64,000 nucleotides of DNA from Methylobacterium oryzae (lineage in GTDB: Bacteria; Pseudomonadota; Alphaproteobacteria; Rhizobiales; Beijerinckiaceae). The translations under genes and the position numbers were made by a program. The notes under the pieces were generated by a model. It saw nothing but the letters and a program-made list of their open reading frames with translations. It searched no databases and was not told the origin of the DNA. Below are positions 9,980 through 18,916 of this stretch, in pieces (position 1 is the first letter of the stretch; each line of letters begins with the position of its first letter). The DNA is taken from positions 1,680,501 through 1,744,500 of the forward strand of contig NZ_CP090349.1 of the NCBI RefSeq assembly GCF_021398735.1. Reading direction: 5' to 3'.

Positions 9980-10285
9980 ATGATGACCCGGATTGCGGCA
10001 GTGCTGGTGCTGGTGCTGGCCGCGTCACCCGCGGCGGCGCAGACGCGGCCGTCTAGCACGGCGATGACCTGTCAGCAGACGATCCGCCTCATCCAGGCGC
10101 GCGGAGCGCTCGTCCTCGGGACCGGCGGCATGACCTACGACCGGTTCGTCCGCGACCGCTCGTTCTGCGAGCCCACCGAGATCGCGCGGCGCGCCTTTCG
10201 GCCGACCCGCGACAACCCGAGCTGCCTGATCGGGTACACCTGCTACGAGCCCGGACGCGGCGACTGGTTGGGTGTGGACGACTAG
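9980..10285 (+). CDS. Small secreted cysteine-containing protein of unknown function
   Basis: Predicted exported protein of 101 residues. A clear signal peptide (AAVLVLVLAASPAAAQ) leaves about 80 residues with four Cys (CQQ, CEP, CLIGYTC), likely forming two disulfides in the periplasm. The mature part has MTCQQTIRLIQARGALVLGTGG and TYDRFVRDRSFC, a pattern I have seen in conserved alphaproteobacterial hypothetical proteins without assigned function. GGAGG lies 8 bases before the first of two adjacent ATG codons. It converges on selB. Confidence 0.75.
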   Translation: MMTRIAAVLVLVLAASPAAAQTRPSSTAMTCQQTIRLIQARGALVLGTGGMTYDRFVRDRSFCEPTEIARRAFRPTRDNPSCLIGYTCYEPGRGDWLGVDD

Positions 10286-10370
10286 CACCGTTCCCGATCG
10301 CGCTGCCGCGTTTCTCGAGCGTGGAAGAGGGGGGTGAAGTGCGGGACGCCGGCGCAGCGAGCGCGCCGCG

Positions 10371-12308
10371 TCAGCCGGCGTCCGGGACCGCCCGACCGGG
10401 TTCGAGGGCGACGATCACCCGACGATCCCCGGCCCGGCGGGTGAAGCCCGTGGCGTCGAGGTGCTCCAGCAGCGGGATCGAGAACTTGCGTGAGATTCCC
10501 AGGGTCGCACCGGCCTCGCGGGCCAGGAATCCGGTCTCCGCCGTCCGCGCCGTCGGGAAGGCGTCGATCAGGCGGCTCTTGGCGGTGGCCACCGCTTCCC
10601 GGTGGAACAGCACGGCGCGGCGCTGCACCCGGTCGACGGCGCGGATCACCGTGCCGGCTCCCACGAGGTAGGTCAGCGCCTCGCGGCGGCGCACGTCCCG
10701 GCCGATGGCCTCGGCCTCGTCGGGCGGGCTGAGGCCGGCGCGGCGGAAGACCTGCTCCAGCCGGCGGGCGGCCTCGCTCTCGTTCCGCGCGGGGTCGAAC
10801 TCGGCCCGCCGCCACAGGGCGCCCGCCTGGGCGACGCCGCCGGCGGCCGCGAGGTCGCGCAGGACCGCGCCGGTCACCGCCTCGGGCAGCGCCAGGGCGC
10901 GGGACAGGCGCTCCAGGGCGATGCCGTGCTCCATCGGGTAGTCGCGGTGATGGTGTGCCAGGGCGGCCAGCGTGCCGGTGCGCAGCGCCTCGAAGGCCGC
11001 GGCCCCGACGAAGCGGTCGCCGATCGCGCGGGCACCGTCTTCGGAGAGCGCCTGCCGAGCGCGGTCCGGCGCGATACCGGCGATCCGGGCGAGCTCGTTG
11101 AGCGGTGCCCCGGCCGCGCCGAGCTGCCCGAGGCGGACCGTGATCGCCTCGGCGGGACCGCCCGCCGCCAGGGCGGCGAGGTCGGCCATGACCCGGGGAT
11201 CGTGGCGCCGGCGGCGGCGGCTCGCCGGGTCGAGGATCCGGCCGCCCGCCACCGTGACGGAGGGCGAATCGAGCCGCAGCACGAAGGGCTCCCGCGCCGG
11301 CACCGCCACCGGTTCGCCGAGGTGGAGCTGCGCCTGGGTACTGGCGCCCGGCTCCAGGGCGTCGCAGTCGAGCAGCCGCAGCCGCGCCTCGACCTCGGTG
11401 GTGCCGAAGAGCAGGCGGCAGGCCGTGCCGCCTGCCAGGGCGTCCGGCAGGCTCGCGGCCGCGGTGATCGCCACGTCGAGCCACGGGCTCTGCGCGAGCA
11501 GGCCCGGCAGCGACAGCGCCTGCCCACGGGCGATCTGGTCGAGGTCGATGCCGCGCAGGGCGACCGCCGTGCGGCGCCCCGGCTCGGCGCGCTCGACCGC
11601 GCGCCCGTGGATCTGCAGGCCGCGCACCGTGGCGGTGCGGCCGCCGGGGGCGATCTCGACGGTGTCGCCGACCGCGAGCGGCCCGCGTCGCAGCGTCCCG
11701 GTCACGACGGTGCCGAAGCCCGGCCGGGAGAAGACCCGGTCGACCGGAAGGTAGGGGAAGCCGTCGTCGCGGACCGGTTCCGTCTCCGCCACCAGCGCCG
11801 AGAGGGCGGCGGCGAGCTCCGGCAGGCCGTCGCCCGTCACGGTCGAGGTGGCGATGACCGGGCCGGCCTCGATCCCGGCCCGGGCGGCCGCTGCGGCGAT
11901 CTCGGCGGCGCGCGCGGCCACGGTCTCGCGCGTCGCGAGGTCCGCCTTGGTCAGCGCCAGGACACCGCGGCGGACGCCGATGAGGGCGGCGATCTCGAGA
12001 TGCTCCACCGTCTGCGGCTTGATGCCCTCGTGGGCGTCGACCGCCAGCAGAACGGCCCGCATGCCGGTGGCGCCGGAGATCATGGCGCGGACGAACCGTT
12101 CGTGGCCCGGCAGGTCGACGAGGTCGATCTCGCCCTGCGCGGCGGTCAGCAGCGCGAAGCCCGGCACGATGGACACGCCGCGGGCGCGCTCTTCCTTGAG
12201 CCGGTCGGTCTCGACGCCGGTGAGCGCGCGGACGAGCGCCGTCTTGCCGTGATCGACGTGCCCGATCACGCCGACGAGGAGTGTCTTCAAAGCAGCCACC
12301 GACCGCAT
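10371..12308 (-). CDS. selB: Selenocysteine-specific translation elongation factor SelB
   Basis: GTPase of 645 residues that brings Sec-tRNA to UGA codons by binding both ribosome and SECIS hairpin. The N-terminus KTLLVGVIGHVDHGKTALVRAL holds G1; GVSIVPGF replaces the classical TIDLGF region; DLPGHERFV is G3 and TKADL is G4. Elongation-factor domains II and III follow, and the C-terminal third (about 400-645) consists of winged-helix repeats that read the SECIS RNA. The start ATG is preceded by GCGGAGAAG. No selA, selD or tRNA-Sec gene was found near it, and no in-frame UGA gene was recognised in the window. Confidence 0.94.
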   Translation of the reverse strand: MRSVAALKTLLVGVIGHVDHGKTALVRALTGVETDRLKEERARGVSIVPGFALLTAAQGEIDLVDLPGHERFVRAMISGATGMRAVLLAVDAHEGIKPQTVEHLEIAALIGVRRGVLALTKADLATRETVAARAAEIAAAAARAGIEAGPVIATSTVTGDGLPELAAALSALVAETEPVRDDGFPYLPVDRVFSRPGFGTVVTGTLRRGPLAVGDTVEIAPGGRTATVRGLQIHGRAVERAEPGRRTAVALRGIDLDQIARGQALSLPGLLAQSPWLDVAITAAASLPDALAGGTACRLLFGTTEVEARLRLLDCDALEPGASTQAQLHLGEPVAVPAREPFVLRLDSPSVTVAGGRILDPASRRRRRHDPRVMADLAALAAGGPAEAITVRLGQLGAAGAPLNELARIAGIAPDRARQALSEDGARAIGDRFVGAAAFEALRTGTLAALAHHHRDYPMEHGIALERLSRALALPEAVTGAVLRDLAAAGGVAQAGALWRRAEFDPARNESEAARRLEQVFRRAGLSPPDEAEAIGRDVRRREALTYLVGAGTVIRAVDRVQRRAVLFHREAVATAKSRLIDAFPTARTAETGFLAREAGATLGISRKFSIPLLEHLDATGFTRRAGDRRVIVALEPGRAVPDAG

Positions 12309-12683
12309 CTTCTCCGCGGTGCCGCCGTCCACAAGGGGCGCGCCGCTCGCTCGAAGGGGAATCCGCCGCGCCGGCGCGTCGCGGCGCCGTGTGCGCCTCC
12401 GGGCGGTCGGGGCCGGGGCTGCGAGGCAGATGGATTGTGGACAATTTGTCTTGCCACGCCGTGCCGTTTTGGGAAAGCGCGATTTTAACGCAGCGCAGCA
12501 TCCATCCGCCGCGGGCGACCGGTCCCGTCCCAGCTTGACGACGGCGGCGCCGCCGCCTTTGCTGCCGCGGGTGCGTCGGACGGTCACGCCCCGATGCCGG
12601 CTCCGCGAGATGCGACGCAGGATGCGATGCAACCGGAGCCCATCCCTGGCTCGTTAGCCGGGGCAGGCGACGAAGAGGAGCGT
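12309..12683. other. Divergent intergenic region between selB and the CYTH-CHAD gene
   Basis: No gene seen; it was checked specifically for a tRNA-Sec gene and none was found. An AT-richer patch at about 12425-12500 is likely to contain the promoters. An in-frame upstream extension of the CYTH-CHAD frame exists but has no family similarity. Confidence 0.5.
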
Positions 12684-14201
12684 ATGAGCGACACCGATAG
12701 CCACGCCGCGGCGGAGCCCCGCGAGGTCGAGCTGAAGCTCGACTGCGCCGGGCCGGATCTGACGGCGCTCGCGTCCCATCCCCGGTTGAAGGACGCGTCG
12801 GCGACCGAGCCCGAATCCCTGGTGACGACCTACTACGACACGCCCGATCGCGCGCTCCGGAAGAACGGCCTGACCCTGCGCGTCCGCGCCAAGGGCGACC
12901 GCCATATCCAGACCGTGAAGGCCGGGAGCGGCGGCGTTGGCCTGTTCGACCGGGCCGAGTGGGAGAGCGAGATCGCCGGGCAGGCGCCGGAGCCCGCGGC
13001 CTGGGCCGACACGGCCGCCGGGCCGATCCTGCGCGAGGCCGACGCGCCGCTGGAGCGGCTGTTCGCCACCGTGGTGCAGCGCCGAGAGATCCCGGTCGCG
13101 CAGGGCGAGTCGCGCGTGCTCGTCACCCTCGACGAGGGCCATGTCGAGACCGACTCGGGCGTCGCGCCGCTCTGCGAGGTCGAGCTGGAACTCCAGTCCG
13201 GCGATCCGGCCGACCTGTTCGCGCTGGCGCGGGAGCTGGCCGAGACCGTGCCGCTGCGCCTCGGCGTGAAAGCCAAGAGCGCGGTCGGCTACGCGCTCCT
13301 CGACGGGATCGAGCCCGGCGTCGTGAAGGCCGAGGCGGTGGAACTGCCCGAGGGCGCGAGCGCCGGGGAGGTCTTCCGCCGGGTGGCGCGCGCCTGCCTG
13401 CGCCACATGCGCCTCAACGAGACCGCCTTCCTGGAAGGCGGCCGCCCGCCCGAGGCGCTCCACCAGATCCGCGTCTCCCTGCGCCGCCTGCGCTCGGCGC
13501 TGTCGCTGTTCGGGCCCATGCTGGAGAGCGATCCCCGGGCGGCCGGCTTCAACGACGAGATCAAGCGCGTCACCGAGCCCTTCGGCCACGCCCGCAACCT
13601 CGACGTATTCCTGAGCGACACGCTGCCGGATCTCGCGGAACAGCGCCCCGACGAGCCCGGCCTGGACGCCCTGCGCGCGCGCGCCGAGGCGGAGCGCGCC
13701 ACCGCGTACGACGCGGTCTCGGAGACCCTCGAGAGCCCGCAATGGCGCGCGCTCGTCATCGACTTCGCCGGCTGGGTCGAGGCGGGCTCCTGGGCCGCCG
13801 GCCCCGACGCGGCCGTCGACGGGCGCCACTTCGCCGCGCAGGTGCTCGACAAGGCGCGCGCGCGCCTCAAGAAGCGCGGGCGCGGCCTCCGGCACCTCGA
13901 TCCGCACACGCGGCACCGGGCGCGGATCGCCGCCAAGAAGCTCCGCTACGGCGCGGAGTTCTTCGCCGGTCTCTACCGGAAGAAGAAGGCGGTCCGCCGG
14001 CAGGAGAAGTTCGGCGCCGCGCTCTCCGACCTGCAGGACCATCTCGGCGCGCTCAACGATCTGGAGACGGCCCGGGCGATGACCGAGAGCCTGTCGGGAC
14101 CGCCGATGCCGGGTTCCGACGATCCGGGGGCACAGAAATTGCTCGACGAGGCCGCGGACGCACGGTCCGAGCTCCTCGACGTCAAGCCCTTCTGGCGCTG
14201 A
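12684..14201 (+). CDS. CYTH and CHAD domain-containing protein (inorganic triphosphatase-like)
   Basis: Two-domain protein of 505 residues, like E. coli YgiF. Residues 10-215 are a CYTH domain: the metal/phosphate-binding EVELKLDC, TTYYDTPDRALRKNGLTLRVR, and the tunnel residues KAGSGG and CEVELEL. Residues 250-500 are a CHAD domain, an all-helical bundle rich in conserved His and Lys (LHQIRVSLRRLRSALSLF, HRARIAAKKLRYGAEFF), known to associate with polyphosphate. The likely role is triphosphate hydrolysis linked to polyphosphate granules; that is family knowledge, not shown here. The start ATG has GAGGAG 5 bases upstream. Confidence 0.92.
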   Translation: MSDTDSHAAAEPREVELKLDCAGPDLTALASHPRLKDASATEPESLVTTYYDTPDRALRKNGLTLRVRAKGDRHIQTVKAGSGGVGLFDRAEWESEIAGQAPEPAAWADTAAGPILREADAPLERLFATVVQRREIPVAQGESRVLVTLDEGHVETDSGVAPLCEVELELQSGDPADLFALARELAETVPLRLGVKAKSAVGYALLDGIEPGVVKAEAVELPEGASAGEVFRRVARACLRHMRLNETAFLEGGRPPEALHQIRVSLRRLRSALSLFGPMLESDPRAAGFNDEIKRVTEPFGHARNLDVFLSDTLPDLAEQRPDEPGLDALRARAEAERATAYDAVSETLESPQWRALVIDFAGWVEAGSWAAGPDAAVDGRHFAAQVLDKARARLKKRGRGLRHLDPHTRHRARIAAKKLRYGAEFFAGLYRKKKAVRRQEKFGAALSDLQDHLGALNDLETARAMTESLSGPPMPGSDDPGAQKLLDEAADARSELLDVKPFWR

Positions 14202-14291
14202 GGCTTCTCGCGCCGCCGGCCCGGTCGGAACCCGGCCGGTGCGGCGGCGTTCGCCGGACGCGGATCGGCCCGTCCGGGGCAGGGAGCGCGG

Positions 14292-15458
14292 ATGGCCCAC
14301 GCCTACAGGTTCGGCATCGAGGAGGAGTTCTTCCTGGCCGATGCGCGCACGCGCGGCACGCCGCGGGCCGGCCTCCGGGCCTTCCATGCCGCCGTGCGGG
14401 CCCGCCTCGACGACGCCGAGCGCGAGCAGCTCCAGTGCCAGGTTGAGGTGGCCTCGCCGCCGACCGCCGATCTCGCCGAGGCACGGGGGCATCTCGCGGA
14501 TCTGCGCGGCAGCCTCGCGGAGATCGGCGCCGAGCGCGGGATCCTGACCTTCGCCGCGGGCACGCATCCGATCGCCCGGTGGCGTGACCAGCGCCCCACC
14601 GACAAGGCCCGATACCACGGGATCATGGCCGACCTCCGGATGCTCGGCCGGCGCAACCTCGTCTGCGGCCTTCACGTCCACGTGGAGGTCCCGGACCCCG
14701 AGGCGCGGGTCGGGCTGATCAACCGGCTGCTGCCCTACCTGCCGGTGCTGCTCGCGCTCTCCACCGGCTCGCCGTTCTGGCAGGGGCAACTGACCGGCCT
14801 CGCCGGCTACCGGATGCGCGCCTACGCCGAGCTGCCGCGCACGGGCGTGCCCGAGCTGTTCGCCGATGCCGACGACTACGCCCGCTACGTCGACGTGATG
14901 ACCCGCTCGGGCGCCATCGCGGATGCCAGCTATCTCTGGTGGCACGTGCGCGCGTCGCTGAAATATCCGACCCTCGAACTGCGGGTCGCCGACAGCTGCA
15001 CGCGCCTCGACGACGCGCTGTGCATCGCCGCGCTGTTCCGCTGCCTCGTGCGCCGGGTGGTCCGGGACAAGCGGCTCAATGCCGGCCTGACCGCCGCCTC
15101 CCGCGGCTTCGTCATGGAGAATCTCTGGCGGGCCGAGTGCGACGGCGTGCGCGCGACGCTCATCGACGAGGCGCAGGTCCGGACGGTGCCGGTCTCCGCG
15201 CTGGTCGAGACCCTTCTCGCCGACATCGCCGAGGATGCCGAGGCGCTGGGCTGCGCCGCCGCCTGCGGGCACGCGGCGCGGATCGTGGCGGAGGGGACCA
15301 GCGCCGACAGGCAGATGGGCGTGTTCGCGGCCGCGCGCCGGTCGGGCGCGCGGGAGCGCGCGGCTCTGTCGGCGGTGGTCGATCATCTCGCGGCGGAGAC
15401 CGCCGCCGGCTCGAGGTCCGGGCCTGGGGGGCACCCGAACATCGCTCCGGCGGCGTGA
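14292..15458 (+). CDS. YbdK-type carboxylate-amine ligase (GCS2 family)
   Basis: Enzyme of 388 residues from the glutamate-cysteine ligase type 2 family. The N-terminus FGIEEEFFLAD, the EVASPP segment near residue 55, and GLHVHVEVPDPEARV near residue 130 are the metal/ATP-binding motifs of this family; LELRVADSCTRLDDAL follows further on. Members ligate glutamate to an amine such as cysteine, but many YbdK-like proteins have undefined substrates. It follows the CYTH-CHAD gene after 90 bases on the same strand. The last 25 residues are low-complexity and poorly conserved. Confidence 0.88.
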   Translation: MAHAYRFGIEEEFFLADARTRGTPRAGLRAFHAAVRARLDDAEREQLQCQVEVASPPTADLAEARGHLADLRGSLAEIGAERGILTFAAGTHPIARWRDQRPTDKARYHGIMADLRMLGRRNLVCGLHVHVEVPDPEARVGLINRLLPYLPVLLALSTGSPFWQGQLTGLAGYRMRAYAELPRTGVPELFADADDYARYVDVMTRSGAIADASYLWWHVRASLKYPTLELRVADSCTRLDDALCIAALFRCLVRRVVRDKRLNAGLTAASRGFVMENLWRAECDGVRATLIDEAQVRTVPVSALVETLLADIAEDAEALGCAAACGHAARIVAEGTSADRQMGVFAAARRSGARERAALSAVVDHLAAETAAGSRSGPGGHPNIAPAA

Positions 15459-15688
15459 CGACGGGCGCGGAACCGGCTGAGGGGGGATCGTCGAGGCCGC
15501 GTTCCGTCGGCCGCGCTCGAGGACGCGGTCGGCCGTATGAGTCGCATGGCCATGTTGCCGAAGGATGTCTGGCCGCCGGTACCGCGCGCCTTTATGGCCG
15601 GTCGCGCGGCGACGGGTTCCCTCCGTGCCGTCCTCTGCTATCCCTCGCGTCCCAGCAGCCACCCCGACTCCGCGGCCGACCCTCCGGA

Positions 15689-16150
15689 ATGAGCCTCCTG
15701 CGCGACCTCTTCGGCCATGTCGGCCGTACCGTGACGGCCTATGCCGGCGACAAGGCGTTGATGCTCGCGGCGGTCTCGGCCGCCGCCAACGTCATCGTGG
15801 CCGACGGCGAGGTCGCGGGCCCCGAATTCGACGCCGCCCTGCATGGCCTGAAGGCCGACCCGGTCCTGATGAAGGGCTACGACGCGCTCATGCTGGAGAC
15901 GGAGCTCTACGAGGGCATCGCCCGGGCTCGCACCCGCCTCGGCCGGGCCGAGAACCTGCGCCACGTCGCGGCGGTCGCCGAGCGGCCCGCGGCCCAGCGC
16001 GAGAACGTCTTCCTGATCGCCGCGGACGTCGCCGACCAGGACGGGATCAGCAACATCGAGGCGGGCGCTCTCGGCGAGATCGCCGTCGCCCTCCGGGTCG
16101 ACGCGATCGCGCTCCTGCGCGCCAACCCGGTGCGGCGCCCGCTGGCCTGA
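15689..16150 (+). CDS. TerB-like tellurite resistance/DUF533-type helical protein
   Basis: Soluble helical protein of 153 residues. The segments DKALMLAAVSAAANVIVADGEVAGPEF and LIAADVADQDGISNIEAGALGEIAVAL match the two acidic, EF-hand-like repeats of the TerB fold, which bind divalent metal in tellurite-resistance TerB. A standalone TerB-like protein without other ter genes is usually annotated only by fold, and its role is unknown. Start ATG is preceded by CTCCGGA; the 230-base region upstream has no other gene. Confidence 0.78.
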   Translation: MSLLRDLFGHVGRTVTAYAGDKALMLAAVSAAANVIVADGEVAGPEFDAALHGLKADPVLMKGYDALMLETELYEGIARARTRLGRAENLRHVAAVAERPAAQRENVFLIAADVADQDGISNIEAGALGEIAVALRVDAIALLRANPVRRPLA

Positions 16151-16267
16151 CCGGCCCGGTTGGCACCGCGGTTGCTCTCGGGTGCGCGTGGTGGGAGCGC
16201 TGCGAAGTCGGCCGCGCCCGCCTATAACGTCAGCGTCGCACGGCGATCCGCCGTGAAAGGAACCGGC

Positions 16268-17533
16268 ATGGCCGAGATGAGCCTCAGCAAGACCCACAAC
16301 CTGCGCGCCGACGGAGCGCGCCTCTGGGCGACGATCCTGGAGACCGCGCAATTCGGCGGCACGCCGGCCGGCGGCATCAACCGCCTGACGCTCTCGGCCG
16401 AGGACGGCCAGGTCCGCGACTGGTTCCGGGAGGCCTGCGAGGCGGCCGGGCTCACCGTGTCGGTCGACGCGCTCGGCACGCAGTACGCCCTGCGGCCGGG
16501 CCGCGACATGGGCCGCAAGCCGATCGCCTTCGGCTCGCACCTCGACACCCAGCCGACCGGCGGCAAGTTCGACGGGGTCCTCGGCGTGCTGGCGGGGCTC
16601 GAGGTGATGCGCAGCCTGAACGATGCCGGCATCGAGACCGAGGCGCCGCTCCTCGTGGTCAACTGGACCAACGAGGAGGGCTCGCGCTTCGCCCCCGCCA
16701 TGATGGCCTCGGCGGCCTACGCGGGCGACTTCACCACGGACGAGATCCTGGCCAAGCGCGACGCCGCCGGCACCACGGTGGCGGAGGCCCTCGACGCCAT
16801 CGGCTACCGCGGGGTGGAGGCCGTCGGCACGCGGGAGATCGGCGCCTTCGTCGAACTGCACATCGAGCAGGGGCCCATCCTGGAGGCCGAGGACAAGACC
16901 ATCGGCGTGGTCGAGGGCGGCCAGGGCATCATGTGGTTCGACGGCGTGATCACCGGCTTCGAGAGCCACGCCGGGACGACGCCGATGCCGCGCCGCCGCG
17001 ACGCGCTGCTCGCGCTCTCGGAATTCGCCCTGGCCGCCGAGCGGATCGCGCTGGGCCACGCGCCCACCGCGGTGGCGACGATCGGCGAGGCCGCGATCCT
17101 GGCGCCCTCCCGCAACGTCGTGCCGGGCCGGGTCGCCTTCACGGTGGACGTGCGCGATCCGCGCTCCGAGACCCTCGACGCGATGGAGGCGGCGCTCGGC
17201 GAGGCGGCCGCCGAGATCGCGGCGCGGCGCCATCTGGAGATCGCGCTGACCCGGATCTGGCGGAAGGAGCCGGTGCCGTTCGACCCCGCGATCGTGGCGG
17301 CGATCGACGCGTCCGCCGAGAGCCTGGGGCATCCGCGCCGCCGGATCATCTCGGGCGCCGGCCACGACGCCTGCAACCTCGCCGCGAAGGTCCCGGCGGC
17401 GATGATCTTCGTGCCGTGCAAGGACGGCGTCAGCCACAACGAGTCGGAATCGGCCACGCAGGCCGACTGCGCCGCCGGCGCCGACGTCCTGCTGCAGACG
17501 GTGCTCCGCCTCGCCAACGCGCCGCGCGCCTGA
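16268..17533 (+). CDS. Zinc-dependent M20-family amidohydrolase (allantoate amidohydrolase / N-carbamoyl-L-amino acid hydrolase type)
   Basis: Cytoplasmic hydrolase of 421 residues. Metal-binding motifs are GSHLDTQPTGGKFDG (His and bridging Asp), NWTNEEGSRF (Glu), ELHIEQGPILE, and the C-terminal SGAGHDA and SHNESE segments. The dimerisation domain (about 215-330) carries ESHAGTTPMPRRRDAL. This set is shared by N-carbamoyl-L-amino acid hydrolases, allantoate amidohydrolases and beta-ureidopropionases, so the exact substrate is open; no other ureide or pyrimidine-catabolic gene is nearby to decide. Start ATG was chosen because AAAGGAACCGGC precedes it. Confidence 0.92.
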   Translation: MAEMSLSKTHNLRADGARLWATILETAQFGGTPAGGINRLTLSAEDGQVRDWFREACEAAGLTVSVDALGTQYALRPGRDMGRKPIAFGSHLDTQPTGGKFDGVLGVLAGLEVMRSLNDAGIETEAPLLVVNWTNEEGSRFAPAMMASAAYAGDFTTDEILAKRDAAGTTVAEALDAIGYRGVEAVGTREIGAFVELHIEQGPILEAEDKTIGVVEGGQGIMWFDGVITGFESHAGTTPMPRRRDALLALSEFALAAERIALGHAPTAVATIGEAAILAPSRNVVPGRVAFTVDVRDPRSETLDAMEAALGEAAAEIAARRHLEIALTRIWRKEPVPFDPAIVAAIDASAESLGHPRRRIISGAGHDACNLAAKVPAAMIFVPCKDGVSHNESESATQADCAAGADVLLQTVLRLANAPRA

Positions 17534-17540
17534 GGCTTCC

Positions 17541-17568
17541 CGCCGGGACGGCGCCCGTCGTCCCGGCG
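17541..17568 (+). terminator. Hairpin after the amidohydrolase gene
   Basis: CGCCGGGACG pairs with CGTCCCGGCG over 10 perfect base pairs with an 8-base loop, 8 bases past the stop codon. There is no U-run. It separates the amidohydrolase from the fatty-acid gene set that follows. Confidence 0.45.
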
Positions 17569-17632
17569 CCGGGCGCGCCGCACCGCCCGCGCGGAGGTGT
17601 ACCGCGGCGGAAAATCCCGTAAGGACCGCTCC

Positions 17633-18916
17633 ATGAGCGCGCGATCCTACCGCGACGCCAGGGGCCGGCCGCTCGTCGCGGTCACCGGCATCGGCGTCGT
17701 CTCCTCCCTCGGTCAGGGACAGGCCGACACGTGGGCGGCCATGACCGAGGGCCGGTCGGGCATCCACGCGATCGCGCGGTTCCCGACCGACACGCTGCGC
17801 ACCCGCATCGCCGGGACGGTGGACTTCCTCGACACCGATCCGCTCGTCGCGCCGCTCCTGTCCGAGCGGTTCGCCGCCGTCGCCGCCGAGGAGGCGGTGG
17901 CGCAGGCCGGGATCGGCGCCAGGGGCGATTTCCCGGGCGCCCTGTTCATCGCGGTCCCGCCGGTCGAGATGGAGTGGCCGCAGCGGCAGGCCCTGGCCGA
18001 GGCCGCGGGCGGCGACGGCCCGGTCGACTACGCCGGCCTCCTGCGGGCGGCGGCGACGCGCCGCTTCGATCCCTGGCACGACCTGTTCATCTTCGGCACG
18101 GTCGCCGATCGCATCGCTGACCGCTTCGGCACGAAGGGCTCGCCGATCTCGCTCTCGACCGCCTGCTCGTCGGGGGCCACGGCGATCCAGCTCGGCGTCG
18201 AGGCGATCCGGCGCGGCGAGACCGCGGCGGCGCTCTGCATCGGCACGGACGGCTCGGTGAACCCGGAATCGCTGATCCGCTTCTCGCTGCTCTCGGCGCT
18301 CTCGACCCGCAACGACGAGCCCGCGACCGCCTCGAAGCCGTTCTCGAAGGACCGGGACGGGTTCGTCATGGGCGAGGGCGCGGCCGCCCTGGTGCTGGAG
18401 GACGCCGAGGTCGCCGTCGCGCGCGGCGCCGCGATCCTCGGCTACGTCCTCGGCTGCGGCGAGAAGGGCGACGGCTTCCACCGCACCCGGTCCAGCCCCG
18501 ACGGCGCGCCGATCATCGCGGCGATCCGGGCGAGCCTGGACGATGCCGGTGTGGCGGCCGAGGCGATCGACACGGTGAACGCGCACGGCACCTCGACGCC
18601 GGAGAACGACAAGATGGAGGCCCTGGGCCTCGCGGCCGTGTTCGGCGACCGCGCGGCCGCCCTGCCGGTCACCTCCAACAAGTCGATGATCGGCCACACC
18701 CTCACGGCGGCCGGCGCCATCGAGGCGGCGGTCTCGCTGCTGACCATCCGCCACGGCCGCATCCCGCCGACCATCAACCACCGCGTGCCGGACCCGACCA
18801 TCGCCCTCGACATCGTGGAGACCGCCCGCGATCTGCCGGTGCGGACCGTGCTGTCGAACTCGTTCGGCTTCGGCGGCCAGAACACCTGCCTGGTCCTCGG
18901 CGCGGAGCCCGCGTGA
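17633..18916 (+). CDS. Beta-ketoacyl-ACP synthase, FabF type (probable VLCFA/lipid A synthase)
   Basis: Condensing enzyme of 427 residues. The Cys-His-His triad is intact: STACSSGATAI (Cys), NAHGTSTPEND (His) and SNKSMIGHTLTAAGA (His), with the closing NSFGFGGQN. It elongates acyl chains on an acyl carrier protein. Because it is followed by an SDR reductase, a zinc alcohol dehydrogenase and an LpxXL-type acyltransferase, it is probably one of the FabF-XL enzymes that build the 27-hydroxyoctacosanoate-type fatty acid of rhizobial lipid A rather than the housekeeping FabF; this is inferred from context. Rhizobial loci have two such synthases plus acpXL and fabZ, which are not seen here. Start ATG follows AAGGACCG. 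Confidence 0.9.
   Translation: MSARSYRDARGRPLVAVTGIGVVSSLGQGQADTWAAMTEGRSGIHAIARFPTDTLRTRIAGTVDFLDTDPLVAPLLSERFAAVAAEEAVAQAGIGARGDFPGALFIAVPPVEMEWPQRQALAEAAGGDGPVDYAGLLRAAATRRFDPWHDLFIFGTVADRIADRFGTKGSPISLSTACSSGATAIQLGVEAIRRGETAAALCIGTDGSVNPESLIRFSLLSALSTRNDEPATASKPFSKDRDGFVMGEGAAALVLEDAEVAVARGAAILGYVLGCGEKGDGFHRTRSSPDGAPIIAAIRASLDDAGVAAEAIDTVNAHGTSTPENDKMEALGLAAVFGDRAAALPVTSNKSMIGHTLTAAGAIEAAVSLLTIRHGRIPPTINHRVPDPTIALDIVETARDLPVRTVLSNSFGFGGQNTCLVLGAEPA

Noticed and set aside
12309..12683. Possible tRNA-Sec (selC) next to selB
   Set aside because: No long acceptor arm, TCA anticodon loop or T-loop sequence could be found in either strand.
12654..18781. Very long minus-strand open frames opposite the CYTH-CHAD, ligase, amidohydrolase and ketoacyl synthase genes
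   Set aside because: Same GC-driven antisense effect; all recognisable domains are on the plus strand.
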